This document shows, piece after piece, positions 1-11,016 of a stretch of DNA of 64,000 nucleotides. This DNA is from Caulobacter vibrioides. Its GTDB lineage: Bacteria; Pseudomonadota; Alphaproteobacteria; Caulobacterales; Caulobacteraceae. Position numbers and translations under genes: made by a program. The stretch spans positions 1 to 64,000 of the forward strand of contig LNIY01000072.1 in NCBI GenBank assembly GCA_001449105.1, in the 5' to 3' direction. Position 1 is the first letter of the stretch; each line of letters starts with the position of its first letter. The notes under the pieces were generated by a model. That model did not search any database and was not told the origin of the DNA. It saw nothing but the letters and a program-made list of their open reading frames with translations.

Positions 1-120
1 GGGCGGGGGCGGGGCCCCTGAAGGCCGGGGGACCTCCCGGGCCGGGGGGGCCGTGTGCCCCGGCCCCCTCAGTCGCCCCGCGACCGCCCCCCCAGAGGGG
101 GAGCATCTCCCTGTCTAAAT

Positions 121-163
121 CCTCCCCCTTTGGGGGAGGTGGCCCGGAGGGCCGGAGGGGGTC
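121..163. repeat. Twin-hairpin intergenic repeat
   Basis: Two adjacent perfect palindromes are visible: CCTCCCCC-TTT-GGGGGAGG (121-139) and GGCCC-GGA-GGGCC (141-153), followed by GGAGGGGGT. This double-hairpin layout resembles REP-like elements scattered between genes in Caulobacterales. Only one copy lies in this window, so its repetitive nature is inferred from general knowledge of such genomes. Confidence 0.5.
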
Positions 164-557
164 TGCACGGACGGGCACGCGGCTTCGCGCTCACGCGGAA
201 AACCGCTGAGGGGATGGAGAGGGCGCGGGGCGTCCGGACCGCGTCCGGAGCTGTGTTTGAATGTACCGTTTCGACGAAGCCTAGACGCCCCGCGCGATCG
301 TTTGACCTCAGGCCGGGACGCGCGGGCCTATTCCGCCCTGTGTCCCTTCCACCGCGCAGGCTCCCCGTTTCTTGACGGCCGGGAGGCGCGTATGGCGCGA
401 ACCCTCGGGCGGGCGGGAGCCCATGACAGGCAAGCCCCCGATAGGCGGGTTTACGTCCCCCGCCCTCCGTTCAAGCCCCGCCGGCCCGGCTCACGCCGCT
501 CCAGGAGGCCCCGCTCGATCGCATCACCGCCGCTCGCATCGGGCCGGATCCTAGCGC

Positions 558-583
558 CCTCTCCCCGCGACGGGATGGAGAGG
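558..583. repeat. Imperfect GC hairpin
   Basis: CCTCTCC (558-564) pairs with GGAGAGG (577-583), and inner CCCG (564-567) can pair with CGGG (571-574), leaving a small bulge. It lies in non-coding DNA and may be a REP-like element or a distal terminator for the minus-strand cassette. It has no adjacent T-run, so a terminator role is weakly supported. Confidence 0.3.
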
Positions 584-703
584 AGTATGCGGGCGGTTTG
601 AGAGCTGTCGGATGGGAAACGTGCGTTTTTGTATAGGGCGTTGATTGGGTTGGGGTTTGTGCGGCGGGGGATGGGGATAGGGAGGAGCATTCTCTTGGTG
701 CTG

Positions 704-1756
704 TTACGAAAGGGTTTTTAGGCGTTGGCCGACTGCCCATGCGTCTCTCAAAGCGTTTTCGATCACGGTATTAAAGACGGGGTTTTTAATTGTCTCGCCG
801 AACGCTTCTTTGAACTCTAAGTTCACCTCTTCGCTTTCAGTTATTTTGTCAAGCAGTCTATCTATGCATCCGCTGTCAAACACACATTTTGGTGGATTTT
901 CATTGAATTTTTTAAATTTAACCCACAGCCAAGACTCGGACTCTGAACTGCTTAGTATGGGGAAGTTGTTGAATTTTTCTACAATTAGTTCTCGTCTCCA
1001 CTCCTCTCCACTTGAGCAGTGTCGAAAAAAGACGTCCATAATATGTGGGAATACGAGATTTTCTATCGCAATTGCGCCCAGAACGTGGAAGGAAATGTTG
1101 GGATGGGTGGGGCTGAATCCGCCGTTTAGCGCCTCGCTTCTTTGGCCGTAGATCCCTTCGCGTACCAGTGCACGTATGCAGGTGGCAGCGGTAGACCCCG
1201 ACGAGGGTTCGCCTGGTCGATCTCTGTCAGCGAGTAGCCACATTGGATTGGCGTCACCAACATAACGATTTACGAACGTGTGTAGAGTGCTTCCTCCACC
1301 TTGTTCCGAGGTTGCGCTCCAGTATCTTCTAAGTTCAAATTTAGTAAGTCCATATGATTCTCCAATATATAATTTAATAAGCCTCGCATCGGTGCTCATA
1401 TTTTCAGCGACGATTGAGGCTGGTTTCAATATTCCGTGCTTTTCTATATCATTTATGTGAACATAAAACTTATTGTCTTCTACTCTTCCGTTTATTGCTA
1501 AGTCATTCGTTATAACTATTATTCTGGATGCGTTTCTGGCAAAGGCCTGGCCCTCTATCCATCCCGACTGGGCGGCCTTCAGCATTGGAAGGTATTCGGG
1601 CTTTGGGTTCCGATCTTCCATAAGCTTCATTGCCTTGGGGGAGATTAGTACACGATGATTTCCTAGTCGCGCAGCTGCAATGGCATCTTGTATCGCTGCG
1701 TCAAGTGCTGGTGAAGTGTTCCCCTCAATCAGATGCTCATCAAGCAAAAGAATCAT
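704..1756 (-). CDS. Possible Toprim/DUF4435-like partner of AAA ATPase
   Basis: A 350-residue protein translated from an ATG that overlaps the stop of the upstream ATPase gene (ATGA, 1756-1753), so the two are translationally coupled. An in-frame ATG further upstream at 1810 lies inside the ATPase gene and is less likely. There is no signal peptide or membrane segment. Residues about 129-182 contain a GES glutamate (E133) and a hydrophobic strand ending in DRDR (177-180), followed by AIENLVF (230-236). This order of Glu, DxD and IEN recalls Toprim-like nucleases such as the DUF4435 half of PARIS systems, but the match is by eye only. The N-terminal 125 residues are unrecognised. Base composition is AT-rich with codons rare in the neighbours. 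A phage-defence effector is the favoured reading; another nucleic-acid or nucleotide enzyme is possible. Confidence 0.6.
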   Translation of the reverse strand: MILLLDEHLIEGNTSPALDAAIQDAIAAARLGNHRVLISPKAMKLMEDRNPKPEYLPMLKAAQSGWIEGQAFARNASRIIVITNDLAINGRVEDNKFYVHINDIEKHGILKPASIVAENMSTDARLIKLYIGESYGLTKFELRRYWSATSEQGGGSTLHTFVNRYVGDANPMWLLADRDRPGEPSSGSTAATCIRALVREGIYGQRSEALNGGFSPTHPNISFHVLGAIAIENLVFPHIMDVFFRHCSSGEEWRRELIVEKFNNFPILSSSESESWLWVKFKKFNENPPKCVFDSGCIDRLLDKITESEEVNLEFKEAFGETIKNPVFNTVIENALRDAWAVGQRLKTLS

Positions 1757-3318
1757 GTATTCGCACCTGGTCGATTTATTTTTCCGCTCGTGAAAAATCC
1801 GAATGGCCAATTCGGTATGGATCCATCATCCTTCACCTCGGCTCGTACAATCTTTGTGTCAGCTTCGCCGGATGGCCGCTCGAACAGATAAATCCTAACA
1901 CTCTCGGCGGGTATCTTACCTGTGGCGACCTGAGATGCTATTTCATTAACTAGTGGTTCGCTGTGTGTTTCTATGACAAATCGAAATGGCGGCGTGCCGT
2001 TTATTTTTTTTGTAGCGGCATGAACGAAATAGGCTCCCAGCTTTGACTGGTAGGCGGGGTGTAAATGGAGTTCTGGCTGCTCTACGGCGAGAATGGGTGA
2101 TTCAGGTCTTTGCGCATGTGCCGCTCGGTGGCCAAATCGCCTAAAAGTTCTTCCTGCTGCGTGCACTTGTGCTATTACTGGTAGTAGTTGAGAGAATCCA
2201 AATCCTACATCGGCAAGATTGTCTTCGTGATCATCCCCATCTTTTATTATTCTTATGCTTATATGCCCTTCGCCTCCGTGGACTTTTATTTTGTGCCCAA
2301 AAAACCTGGATATATCTTTATTTATTTCCTCTCTCTCGTGCGGCATGAGTGCGTTTAGATACATCGCAAGGTTTTCACCAGATGGATCAATTTGATCAAC
2401 GGCGAGTTCCTGCCTACGGTAATATCTGGATGCGCGTGCACGGATTGGCCCCAGGTAGGCACCGGCTGAAATATCTGACGACACGGACTCTTTTACGCAG
2501 TTTATTACTTCGTCGAGAAGTGACATGAACATAAATGCCCATACGCGAGATTTTGATTTCGGAGTAACTGATTTTATGCGTCTCTTAAGTGATGGCACAG
2601 GATAGGCATGCTTCTCAAGTTCCGGAAAGAATTCGGTGGGCGATAAAAATTCGGAGCTAAAGAGAATCGATACAATTTTGTCCAAAGTTGTGTTTTGGTG
2701 TGCGTAGCTACGAAGTATTTTTGCCGCGTCTCGCGCAAAATTATCTTTTGCGACTATTTCTAGTCGGCCATCGGCGGGGTTTACGATATACATTTGTGGA
2801 AAAAGTCCCGCTTGGACGAGAATCTTTTTTCCTTCTAATACCTCTATAGGTTCTCCATTCAGCAAAACTTTGCTTACCATGCTGTCTGGAGCGACTGGGA
2901 AGCGGATTTCGCTGTCATGGATAGTTATTGAAATACACGAAACGGTCGTGGAGTTTCCATCTCCCGTCATGCTTAGCTCGTACTTATAATCTATCTTGGG
3001 GTTATCGGAGCCGCCAAATTGGAAACGACGTCTGCGCTCAGGCGGTCTCATGGTTCCGGAAAAGGAAAAAGTGATATTCCTGTCAACGTCGTGATTGTGG
3101 ACGTTGTCTAGAAAGCTACCATAATCTAGGTTGTCAGAAACCCAAAGTATGGGGCCGGAAGCTCGTTGACTTAGGCTTTGAGAAAAGAGTGGAAGTAGAC
3201 GTGTTATAGAGCTTTTTCCGCTACTGTTGGCACCCAGAAGAATGGTGATCGGCGCGAGCTCAAAGTCCTGACCTTGCGGAAAGGTCCGGTAGTTTTTTAC
3301 ACCGATGCTTTTAAGCAA
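1753..3318 (-). CDS. AAA family ATPase (OLD/PARIS AriA-like, DUF3696 type)
   Basis: A 521-residue ATPase of the SMC/OLD-like AAA_15/AAA_21 group. The start is typical (MLKSIGVKNYRTF), followed by a Walker A loop GANSSGKSS at about residues 29-37. Near the C-terminus come an ABC-signature-like GFGFSQLLPVI, a Walker B strand ILAVEQPELHLHP (the family usually has EEPE; here it is EQPE), and THSEPLVNEI, the conserved Ser/His switch region. There is no Toprim domain in the same chain; a candidate nuclease is encoded immediately downstream with a 4-nt overlap. Such ATPases sense phage or DNA-end signals and hold or release a partner effector in PARIS, Septu and related systems. The gene is visibly AT-richer than the surrounding DNA, which suggests horizontal transfer. 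The exact defence type cannot be assigned without a profile search. Confidence 0.82.
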   Translation of the reverse strand: MLKSIGVKNYRTFPQGQDFELAPITILLGANSSGKSSITRLLPLFSQSLSQRASGPILWVSDNLDYGSFLDNVHNHDVDRNITFSFSGTMRPPERRRRFQFGGSDNPKIDYKYELSMTGDGNSTTVSCISITIHDSEIRFPVAPDSMVSKVLLNGEPIEVLEGKKILVQAGLFPQMYIVNPADGRLEIVAKDNFARDAAKILRSYAHQNTTLDKIVSILFSSEFLSPTEFFPELEKHAYPVPSLKRRIKSVTPKSKSRVWAFMFMSLLDEVINCVKESVSSDISAGAYLGPIRARASRYYRRQELAVDQIDPSGENLAMYLNALMPHEREEINKDISRFFGHKIKVHGGEGHISIRIIKDGDDHEDNLADVGFGFSQLLPVIAQVHAAGRTFRRFGHRAAHAQRPESPILAVEQPELHLHPAYQSKLGAYFVHAATKKINGTPPFRFVIETHSEPLVNEIASQVATGKIPAESVRIYLFERPSGEADTKIVRAEVKDDGSIPNWPFGFFTSGKINRPGANT

Positions 3319-3356
3319 GGTTGGACTCCATATTGGGAGGATAGAATGGCACAGCT

Positions 3357-3572
3357 TTAGGTTTCAGCAAGGGGGCTACCGCCCCCCTTCCTGAACGCCT
3401 CCGCCTTCTCCGCCCGCACCTCGGCCCGCACGCGCTTCGGGGCCGAGGTATCCACCGCCTCCCCAGCCCCCGTCAGCGCCTCATTCACGAACTCCAGTTC
3501 GAGCAGCTTCACGCGCTTGATCTCGTTGCGGAGGCAAGCGGCGGCTTCGCGCATCTTGGCTTGGAGGTCGCG
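3357..3572 (-). pseudogene. Broken duplicate of the uvrB 3' end
   Basis: This stretch repeats the last ~220 nt of the intact uvrB (4041-4261): the encoded MREAAA...[24 protein letters not shown] and AEAFRKG strings recur. The copy has many substitutions, an in-frame 24-nt deletion removing [13 protein letters not shown] residues between two GGCGGCGG runs, and a one-base deletion near the end that destroys the original stop, so the frame runs on to 3357. Homology stops abruptly at about 3572, with no UvrB helicase core upstream. It is a gene fragment, not a functional gene, and marks a past duplication or insertion at the 3' end of uvrB. Confidence 0.85.
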
Positions 3573-3583
3573 CGAGCGGGGAA

Positions 3584-3976
3584 CTACTGAGGGCGAATAT
3601 AGTTCAGCGCCAGGAGCCCTGGGTAGACGAGGATGGCGATCCAGAACAGCAGGTGTTCAAGGGCTTCCCATTCCTTCGGCTTCATCGGGAAAAGCACCCA
3701 TGAGGTGAAAGGGAAGGTGAAGCCTATCCTGCTGGCTAGAAAGCTCTTGTAGCTGCTGGCTTGCGGTATCTTGGCGGCGACGATGCCGCCGCACATGGCG
3801 GACAGGATCATCAGAAGCAGGAAGAGCACCGGCGCCCCCTTGCCGCCGACTGCGTCCTGCATTGCCTTGCTAGCGAAGATGGACGCAGTCGTGACCAGCG
3901 TGCATAGCGCGATATAAACGCCTAGGTGAAAGTGGTGGTAGCTCTGTTGGCGATCGAGTTGCTTGTCCTCCGCCAT
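3584..3976 (-). CDS. Small four-helix membrane protein, unknown function
   Basis: A 130-residue protein with about four hydrophobic segments (residues near 17-35, 48-66, 82-96 and 108-125) and a charged, His-rich N-terminus (MAEDKQLDRQQSYHHFH). The start at 3976 is preferred because GGGAGG lies a few bases upstream; an in-frame ATG at 4030 would add 18 unlikely residues. It lies between intact uvrB and its broken 3' copy, so it may have entered with the event that duplicated the uvrB end. No family was recognised. Its base composition is less GC-rich than uvrB. It could be a passenger or toxin-like membrane protein, but nothing in the sequence proves this. Confidence 0.6.
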   Translation of the reverse strand: MAEDKQLDRQQSYHHFHLGVYIALCTLVTTASIFASKAMQDAVGGKGAPVLFLLLMILSAMCGGIVAAKIPQASSYKSFLASRIGFTFPFTSWVLFPMKPKEWEALEHLLFWIAILVYPGLLALNYIRPQ

Positions 3977-4039
3977 CTCGCCCTCCCGAAGGCTTGTTTG
4001 CCTGGAGTGTAATGGCCTTTCACTCGCCAAAAAAGAGAG

Positions 4040-6307
<2,268 letters not shown>

Positions 6308-6422
6308 GGCCCAAATCTAGGCACGCGGGCGCACGAAGGCCAGAGGGCCTGCTGACAGCGGGTGTCAGCAGGTGGCGGCAGGTTGGCGAGAGGGGCGAAG
6401 AGGCGGGCGGGGAGGGGGCGCC

Positions 6423-7958
6423 TCAGGTCCCGAATTCGCCGCCCATGCCGTGGGCCAGGGGACGGCCGACCTTGGCCAGGGCGGCCTGGACGTCGGGACG
6501 CTGCTTCAGGTCCGGGCGGCGGAGGAGAGGCGGGGCCTTGGCCGCGGCGGCCTTCGCGCCGGCCGATCGGCTGCCGGTGCGGAACTCGGCCAGGGCGTCG
6601 GCGCGCAGGGCCGGGTCCTCCAGCCAGCGGATCAGCACGGCGGCGGCCTCGTCGTCGCGCCGCAGGCAGGCCAGGCCCGAGACCACGGCGCCGGGGGCGT
6701 CGCGCCAGCCGGGCTGCAGCCTGGCCAGCTCCGCCTCGGCTTCGGGCCGCCGGTCGAGCAGGGCCAGGGCGCACAGCCGGTTGCCGACCGTGACCATGCG
6801 GCCGTAGGGCGTGCCGTAGTCGGCCGGGATCGCGTCGAGCGCCTCCAGGGCCTCGGCTGGACGGTTCTGGACCAGCAGCGCGGCGGCGCGGTTGACGTTC
6901 TGGCTGATCTTGTCGGGCCCTTCGGCGCCGGCGGCCAGGGCCGCGTCGGCCGAGGCGGTCTGCCCCAGGTCGCCCAGCACGCTGGCGTGGATGTAGAGCA
7001 GCCAGGCCTTCTGCTGCGCCTGGTCGTCGAAGGCGTCTTTGCGCTGGGCGCGCGCGATGTAGTCGAGCCCGACGGCGCGGGCTTCCTCGTAGCGCTCCAG
7101 GTGGCGCAGGGCGCGGATGCGCTCGACCACCAGCTCCAGGCGGCGAGGCTCGCGGGCGATGCGCGCGTCGATGTCGGCCAGGCGGTCGGTCTCGCGGACG
7201 CGCCAGTCGAAGCGGCCGGCCGCCTCCATCCGCGGCCACAGCCGCTCGAAGCGGCGATCCTGGTAGACGGCCATCAGCACCGTCGGTTCGCTGGCGCGCG
7301 ACAGGGCGGCCGAGGCCAGGGTCATGTCGCCGGCGTCGGCGGCGAAGGCGGCTTCGCGCAGGGCCCAGTCGTTGTCGACCATCCGGTGGGCCTCGTCGGT
7401 GGTCCACGGCGCGCGGCGCAGGGCGGTGACGAAGGCGGCGCGCGCGGCGGGGGCCTGGCGGGAGTCGCTCAGGGCCCAGGAGAACACCTGCGGCGGGAAC
7501 ACGACCGCCTTCTGGGGCGTGGTCTCCAGCACGATCCGCATGTTCTCGGCGAAGGCGCCGGCGTCCATCCTGGCGGCGCCGGCGAGGGCGACCGTGAAGG
7601 CGGCCTCGCCGCGGGTCTCGGGCCGGAAGCCGGGGGCGGTCAGGCGGCGGGCGGCGATCGCGGCGGCCGGATGGTCGCCGGCGGCCAGGGCGCAGTTCAT
7701 GCGGACGCGGAGCAGGGTCTCGCGTTGGCCGACGTCCAGCCGGTCGAAGCCGGGGGCGTCGGTCAGGGCGTTCACGCGATCGATCGTCGGAACCTCGCAG
7801 GCGCGCGCCCCCAGGCCGGCCAGGGCCTCGACGAGGCTCCCGGCCTGCTCGTCCAGCGCCGCCGATGCGGCGGTCCGGGCCAGGGCGGAGGGCGCAAGGA
7901 CCATGGAGAGGCCGGCCGCGGCCAGCAGGGCCGCGCGGAGCGTGAAGCGTTTCATCAT
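6423..7958 (-). CDS. Secreted repeat-rich protein, paralogue A
   Basis: A 511-residue protein with a clear Sec signal peptide (positively charged MMKRFTLR, then a hydrophobic run to about residue 28 ending in ALA). The rest is almost entirely alanine-rich helical pairs resembling TPR/Sel1-type superhelical repeats, so it is probably a periplasmic scaffold or interaction protein. It is a paralogue of the upstream gene 7978-9534: both carry DNDWAL, AGDMT or DGDMT, and QDRRF..LWP.MEAAGRFDW at matching positions. The two genes lie head to tail, 19 nt apart, probably in one transcript. No catalytic motif is visible and the function is unknown. Confidence 0.85.
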   Translation of the reverse strand: MMKRFTLRAALLAAAGLSMVLAPSALARTAASAALDEQAGSLVEALAGLGARACEVPTIDRVNALTDAPGFDRLDVGQRETLLRVRMNCALAAGDHPAAAIAARRLTAPGFRPETRGEAAFTVALAGAARMDAGAFAENMRIVLETTPQKAVVFPPQVFSWALSDSRQAPAARAAFVTALRRAPWTTDEAHRMVDNDWALREAAFAADAGDMTLASAALSRASEPTVLMAVYQDRRFERLWPRMEAAGRFDWRVRETDRLADIDARIAREPRRLELVVERIRALRHLERYEEARAVGLDYIARAQRKDAFDDQAQQKAWLLYIHASVLGDLGQTASADAALAAGAEGPDKISQNVNRAAALLVQNRPAEALEALDAIPADYGTPYGRMVTVGNRLCALALLDRRPEAEAELARLQPGWRDAPGAVVSGLACLRRDDEAAAVLIRWLEDPALRADALAEFRTGSRSAGAKAAAAKAPPLLRRPDLKQRPDVQAALAKVGRPLAHGMGGEFGT

Positions 7959-7977
7959 ACCGAGTTCCCGTCGGCGC

Positions 7978-9534
7978 CTAGTAGCCGCCCGCGTAGTCGC
8001 CGCTGAGCGGGACCTTCAGCGCGCGGCCGTACGTCTGCATCACCGCCACCACCTCGGGCCGGGCGACCAGGGCGCGGCGGCGGGCGTCGAGTTCCGCGTC
8101 GCGCGGCGTGACGACCGGCGGATCCGGGCCGTCGCGGAAGGCCTTGAGGGCGTCGCCGCGCAGGGCCGGGTCACGCAGGCGGCGGATCATCAGCTCGGCG
8201 GCCTCGTCGTCGCGGCCCAGGCACAACAGGGCGCCGGACAGGGCGTAGGGATTGTCGCGCCAGCCCTCGCGCAGCTTGTCCAGCGCCTTGCGGGCGGCGG
8301 CCTCGTCTCCCAGGCGCTGGTGGGCGCAGGCCCGCAGCTCGTCGAGCCACATCAGGCCGAACGGCGAGGCGATCGAGGCGTCGGCGGCGTCGACCGTCTT
8401 CAGCACGTCGGCCGAGCGGTCGAGCCCGAGCAGCAGGGCGGCGCGGGCGGTGTTCTGGGTCAGCTGGTCCTTGGCCACGGGCTTGGCCAGCAGGGCGTCG
8501 GCCTCGTCGAAGCGGCCGACCTCGCTGAGCGCGGCGGCCTGGATGGCCACCAGCATCGGGCCCGACAGCTCGACGTCGTCGAAGGCCTCGCCGGCCTGCA
8601 GGCGGGCCACGACGGGGCCGCCGACGGCGATCGCCTCGTCCCGGCGGCCCAGCGAGCGCAGGTGGTCGATGCGATAGGCGACGCGCTTGAGGTTGGCGGG
8701 TTCGCGCCGCGACTGCTCCTCGGCCCGGGCCAGGGCCGTTTCCAGCACCTTGGTCCAGTCGAAGCGGCCGGCGGCCTCCATCTGCGGCCACAGCGGGGCG
8801 AAGCGGCGGTCCTGGGCCACGGCCAGCAGCACGTGCGGGCTGCCGGCGCGATCGAGCACGGCGCCGGCGCGGGTCATGTCGCCGTCGTCGGCCGCCAGCT
8901 GGGCGCGGACCAGGGCCCAGTCGTTGTCGACCTGGTCGTGGCCGTCCTCGGTGGGCCAGTCCAGGCCGCGCAGCAGATCAAGGGCGCGGGCCCGGGCGAC
9001 CGGGTCGCTCTTCAGGTCCTCGACCGTCTGGCCGTACATCTCGGGCGGCAGGGCGGCGACCTGGGAGGCGTCGGCGGCCACGGCGCGCTCCAGCGCCGCC
9101 AGCTCGCCCTTGCCGTCGTTGCGCGAGGCCGCGTCGGCCAGCAGCACCATGCTGGCCGCGGCCAGGATCGGCGGCGGGACGTCGTCGCGGTCGAGGCGGC
9201 GGGCGGCGGAGACGGCGCGGGCGTCGTCGAACGGCCGGCACACGACGACGGCGTACAGCACCGCGTCGCGGCGGAAGGCGTCCAGGGCGTCGAAGCCGCG
9301 CCGCGAGACCAGGGCGTCGACCTGTTCGGCCAGGGCGGCGGGGCACTGGCCTTCGTCCTGGGCGGCGGCCTCGTCCTTCGACAGATCCATCATCTGGGCG
9401 ATCACCGCGTCGGCGTCGCGGGCCAGGTCGGGAGCGGCGGTGGTCGGGGCGGCGGCCAGGGCCGGCGCGGCCAGAGCCGGAGCAGACAGCGCCATCGCCG
9501 CCGCCATGGCGGCGAGTTCCAGTTTCAGGATCAT
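7978..9534 (-). CDS. Secreted repeat-rich protein, paralogue B
   Basis: A 518-residue exported protein with an N-terminal signal segment (MILKLELAAMAAAMALSAPALAAPALA). The mature part is helical and alanine-rich with TPR-like character. It shares an ordered set of motifs with the downstream gene (VDNDWAL, DDGDMTRAGAVLDRA, AVAQDRRFAPLWPQMEAAGRFDW, and near the C-terminus CLGRDDEAAELMIRRL..PALR.DAL..FR), showing an old tandem duplication. The first gene of the pair starts just after a 61-nt gap from the HET-C-like gene. Likely a periplasmic protein of unknown role; no enzyme motif was found. Confidence 0.85.
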   Translation of the reverse strand: MILKLELAAMAAAMALSAPALAAPALAAAPTTAAPDLARDADAVIAQMMDLSKDEAAAQDEGQCPAALAEQVDALVSRRGFDALDAFRRDAVLYAVVVCRPFDDARAVSAARRLDRDDVPPPILAAASMVLLADAASRNDGKGELAALERAVAADASQVAALPPEMYGQTVEDLKSDPVARARALDLLRGLDWPTEDGHDQVDNDWALVRAQLAADDGDMTRAGAVLDRAGSPHVLLAVAQDRRFAPLWPQMEAAGRFDWTKVLETALARAEEQSRREPANLKRVAYRIDHLRSLGRRDEAIAVGGPVVARLQAGEAFDDVELSGPMLVAIQAAALSEVGRFDEADALLAKPVAKDQLTQNTARAALLLGLDRSADVLKTVDAADASIASPFGLMWLDELRACAHQRLGDEAAARKALDKLREGWRDNPYALSGALLCLGRDDEAAELMIRRLRDPALRGDALKAFRDGPDPPVVTPRDAELDARRRALVARPEVVAVMQTYGRALKVPLSGDYAGGY

Positions 9535-9595
9535 GCGAAGCCCCCGGTCACCCTGCGACTAAGACCACGCGGCCGGCCGCGCCGCAACGCCGCGT

Positions 9596-10525
9596 TCAGC
9601 CACAGGTCCGGCCCGGATCGTCGGCCTTGATCACGCAGAGGATCTTGCCGCCACGGACCTCGCCGTACTGTCGGCGGACGCGGTCGGAGAACTGCTCCCA
9701 CTTGGCCAGGGTGTCGGCGGCGGCGACGCCCATGGCCTTGTCGTAGCCGCCGCGTCCGGTCGAGGCTGTGTCCTTGTTCAGGTAGTCGTGCTTGATGCGG
9801 CCGCCGCAGCTGGCCCATTCGGGAAAGCCGTAGCAGCCGCTGACCAGGCCGGCGGGGACCTCGGCCGGCAGGGCGGGGCCCAGCCATTCGGCCGGGGCGT
9901 CGCGGTTCAGCCCCTGGGGGTTCTTCACCGTCGGGTTGGCGCGCGGCGCATCGACCCAGTTGGTGTGGGAGTAGAAGTCCTGGGCGGCGTGCAGGGCCAG
10001 GCCGAAATACTCCAGCACCCGGCACTTGGCGGTGTCCTTGTCGCTCTCGTCGAACTTGCAGCCGGAGTCGATCGAGACCTCGCCCAGCGACAGGTCGGGG
10101 CGCACCAGGTCGCCGGCCCGGCGCAGGGCCTCGTCGAGATTGCGGTACATCAGGGCGCGGCAGGCGCGCAGGGCCTCGTTCGCCTTCTCGCGGCTCTGGG
10201 CGTAGTCGCGCGTATCGAACCAGTCGCCGTCGTCGCAGTGGGCCTCGGTGACGCTGATCAGTCCCCGGAAGGGACGGTCGGGGGCGCCGACCGCGCCGAA
10301 CGTGCCGGCCCCGACCATCAGGCTCGTGCCGGCCAGCTGGCTGAGCGTGGCCTTCTCGAAGCCCGCCGGCCCCAGGGCCCTGCGGGTGATCCGTTCGTGC
10401 TCGGCGTTCTGGCCCAGCTTGCGCACGGTGCCGAACGCCAGGGCTGCCTGCGGGGCCGCGGCGGCGGCGAGCGTCGCGACGACGACAGTGGCGGCGACCA
10501 GGCGCGAGCGGACGGACTTGGACAT
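9596..10525 (-). CDS. Secreted HET-C/phospholipase C-like zinc hydrolase
   Basis: A 309-residue protein starting at the ATG at 10525, with a signal peptide (SKSVRSRL, then a long Ala-rich core to about residue 30). The mature N-terminus has an EHERITRRAL helix (H43), and the central LALHAAQDFYSHTNWVD (H179, D183, H187) is the hallmark of the zinc-dependent phospholipase C/HET-C-like fold. In that family these His/Asp residues bind metal. Several cysteines (about residues 97, 122, 156 and 168) could form disulfides, consistent with a periplasmic or secreted location. A phospholipid or phosphoester substrate is inferred from the family. The gene is followed closely by the two secreted paralogues on the same strand. 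Confidence 0.72.
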   Translation of the reverse strand: MSKSVRSRLVAATVVVATLAAAAAPQAALAFGTVRKLGQNAEHERITRRALGPAGFEKATLSQLAGTSLMVGAGTFGAVGAPDRPFRGLISVTEAHCDDGDWFDTRDYAQSREKANEALRACRALMYRNLDEALRRAGDLVRPDLSLGEVSIDSGCKFDESDKDTAKCRVLEYFGLALHAAQDFYSHTNWVDAPRANPTVKNPQGLNRDAPAEWLGPALPAEVPAGLVSGCYGFPEWASCGGRIKHDYLNKDTASTGRGGYDKAMGVAAADTLAKWEQFSDRVRRQYGEVRGGKILCVIKADDPGRTCG

Positions 10526-10602
10526 GGCGCGGAGACCCCCTGGAGCGCGACAACCGGTGGTCACATTTTCGGGGATTCCCTTAAAGGCCGGTGTGCCGAA
10601 TG

Positions 10603-11016
10603 TCACAGGCGCGCCAGGGTCTGCGGATCGTCCCGTCCGCCGAAGTACTTGTCGAGGGCGGCGCGGAAGCGCGGCTCGTCCGGCGCGGCGGCCGAGAACA
10701 GGGTGAGGCTGGAGCGCAGCTTGAGGTCGTCGGGCGCGCCGAACACGGCGTGGGCGTCGTCGCCGGGCAGGGCGAGGATCGCCTCGACGCACGCGATCAG
10801 CCGCGCTCCCAGCACCGGATGGGCCAGATAGGCCCGGGCCTCGTCCAGGCCCGCGATCGCGTAGAACCGCGCCGTCGGGCTGCGGCCCAGGCCCTCGACC
10901 TGAGGGAAGACGAACCACATCCAGTGGGTCCGCTTGCGACCGCCGCGCAGCTCGGCGAGGGCGGCGGGATAGGCGGCCGCCTGGGCGTCGAGAAAGCGGG
11001 TCAGGTCGTGGGGCAT
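10603..11016 (-). CDS. DUF1810 family protein
   Basis: A 137-residue cytosolic protein matching the DUF1810 pattern: an N-terminal LTRFLDAQ helix, the diagnostic HWMWFVFPQVEGLGRSP, then FYAI..L.EARAYLAHPVLG.RL and a C-terminal DKYFGG. The family is widespread and has no established biochemical role. The start at 11016 lies inside the last codons of the upstream LysR gene (16-nt overlap), suggesting translational coupling, although the pairing need not be functional. Confidence 0.88.
   Translation of the reverse strand: MPHDLTRFLDAQAAAYPAALAELRGGRKRTHWMWFVFPQVEGLGRSPTARFYAIAGLDEARAYLAHPVLGARLIACVEAILALPGDDAHAVFGAPDDLKLRSSLTLFSAAAPDEPRFRAALDKYFGGRDDPQTLARL

Larger units (their letters stand above)
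1..703. other. Gene-poor GC-rich region with hairpins
   Basis: No reading frame here has a recognisable protein, a plausible ribosome binding site or homologous motifs; the short open frames are arginine/proline-rich shadows of GC-rich DNA. The stretch holds GC-rich hairpins (listed separately) and ends in a more T/G-rich segment (about 600-700) downstream of the stop of the minus-strand cassette that follows. It may be an old boundary of that acquired cassette, but this is inference. Confidence 0.5.

Noticed and set aside
55-740. Several short frames in the first 700 nt
   Set aside because: Arg/Pro/Ser-rich translations in all frames, no start signals, and palindromic repeats run through them.
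3357-3554. Short frame as a genuine small gene
   Set aside because: Every recognisable residue derives from the UvrB C-terminus; it has an internal deletion, lost stop and no ribosome binding site, so it is a fragment.
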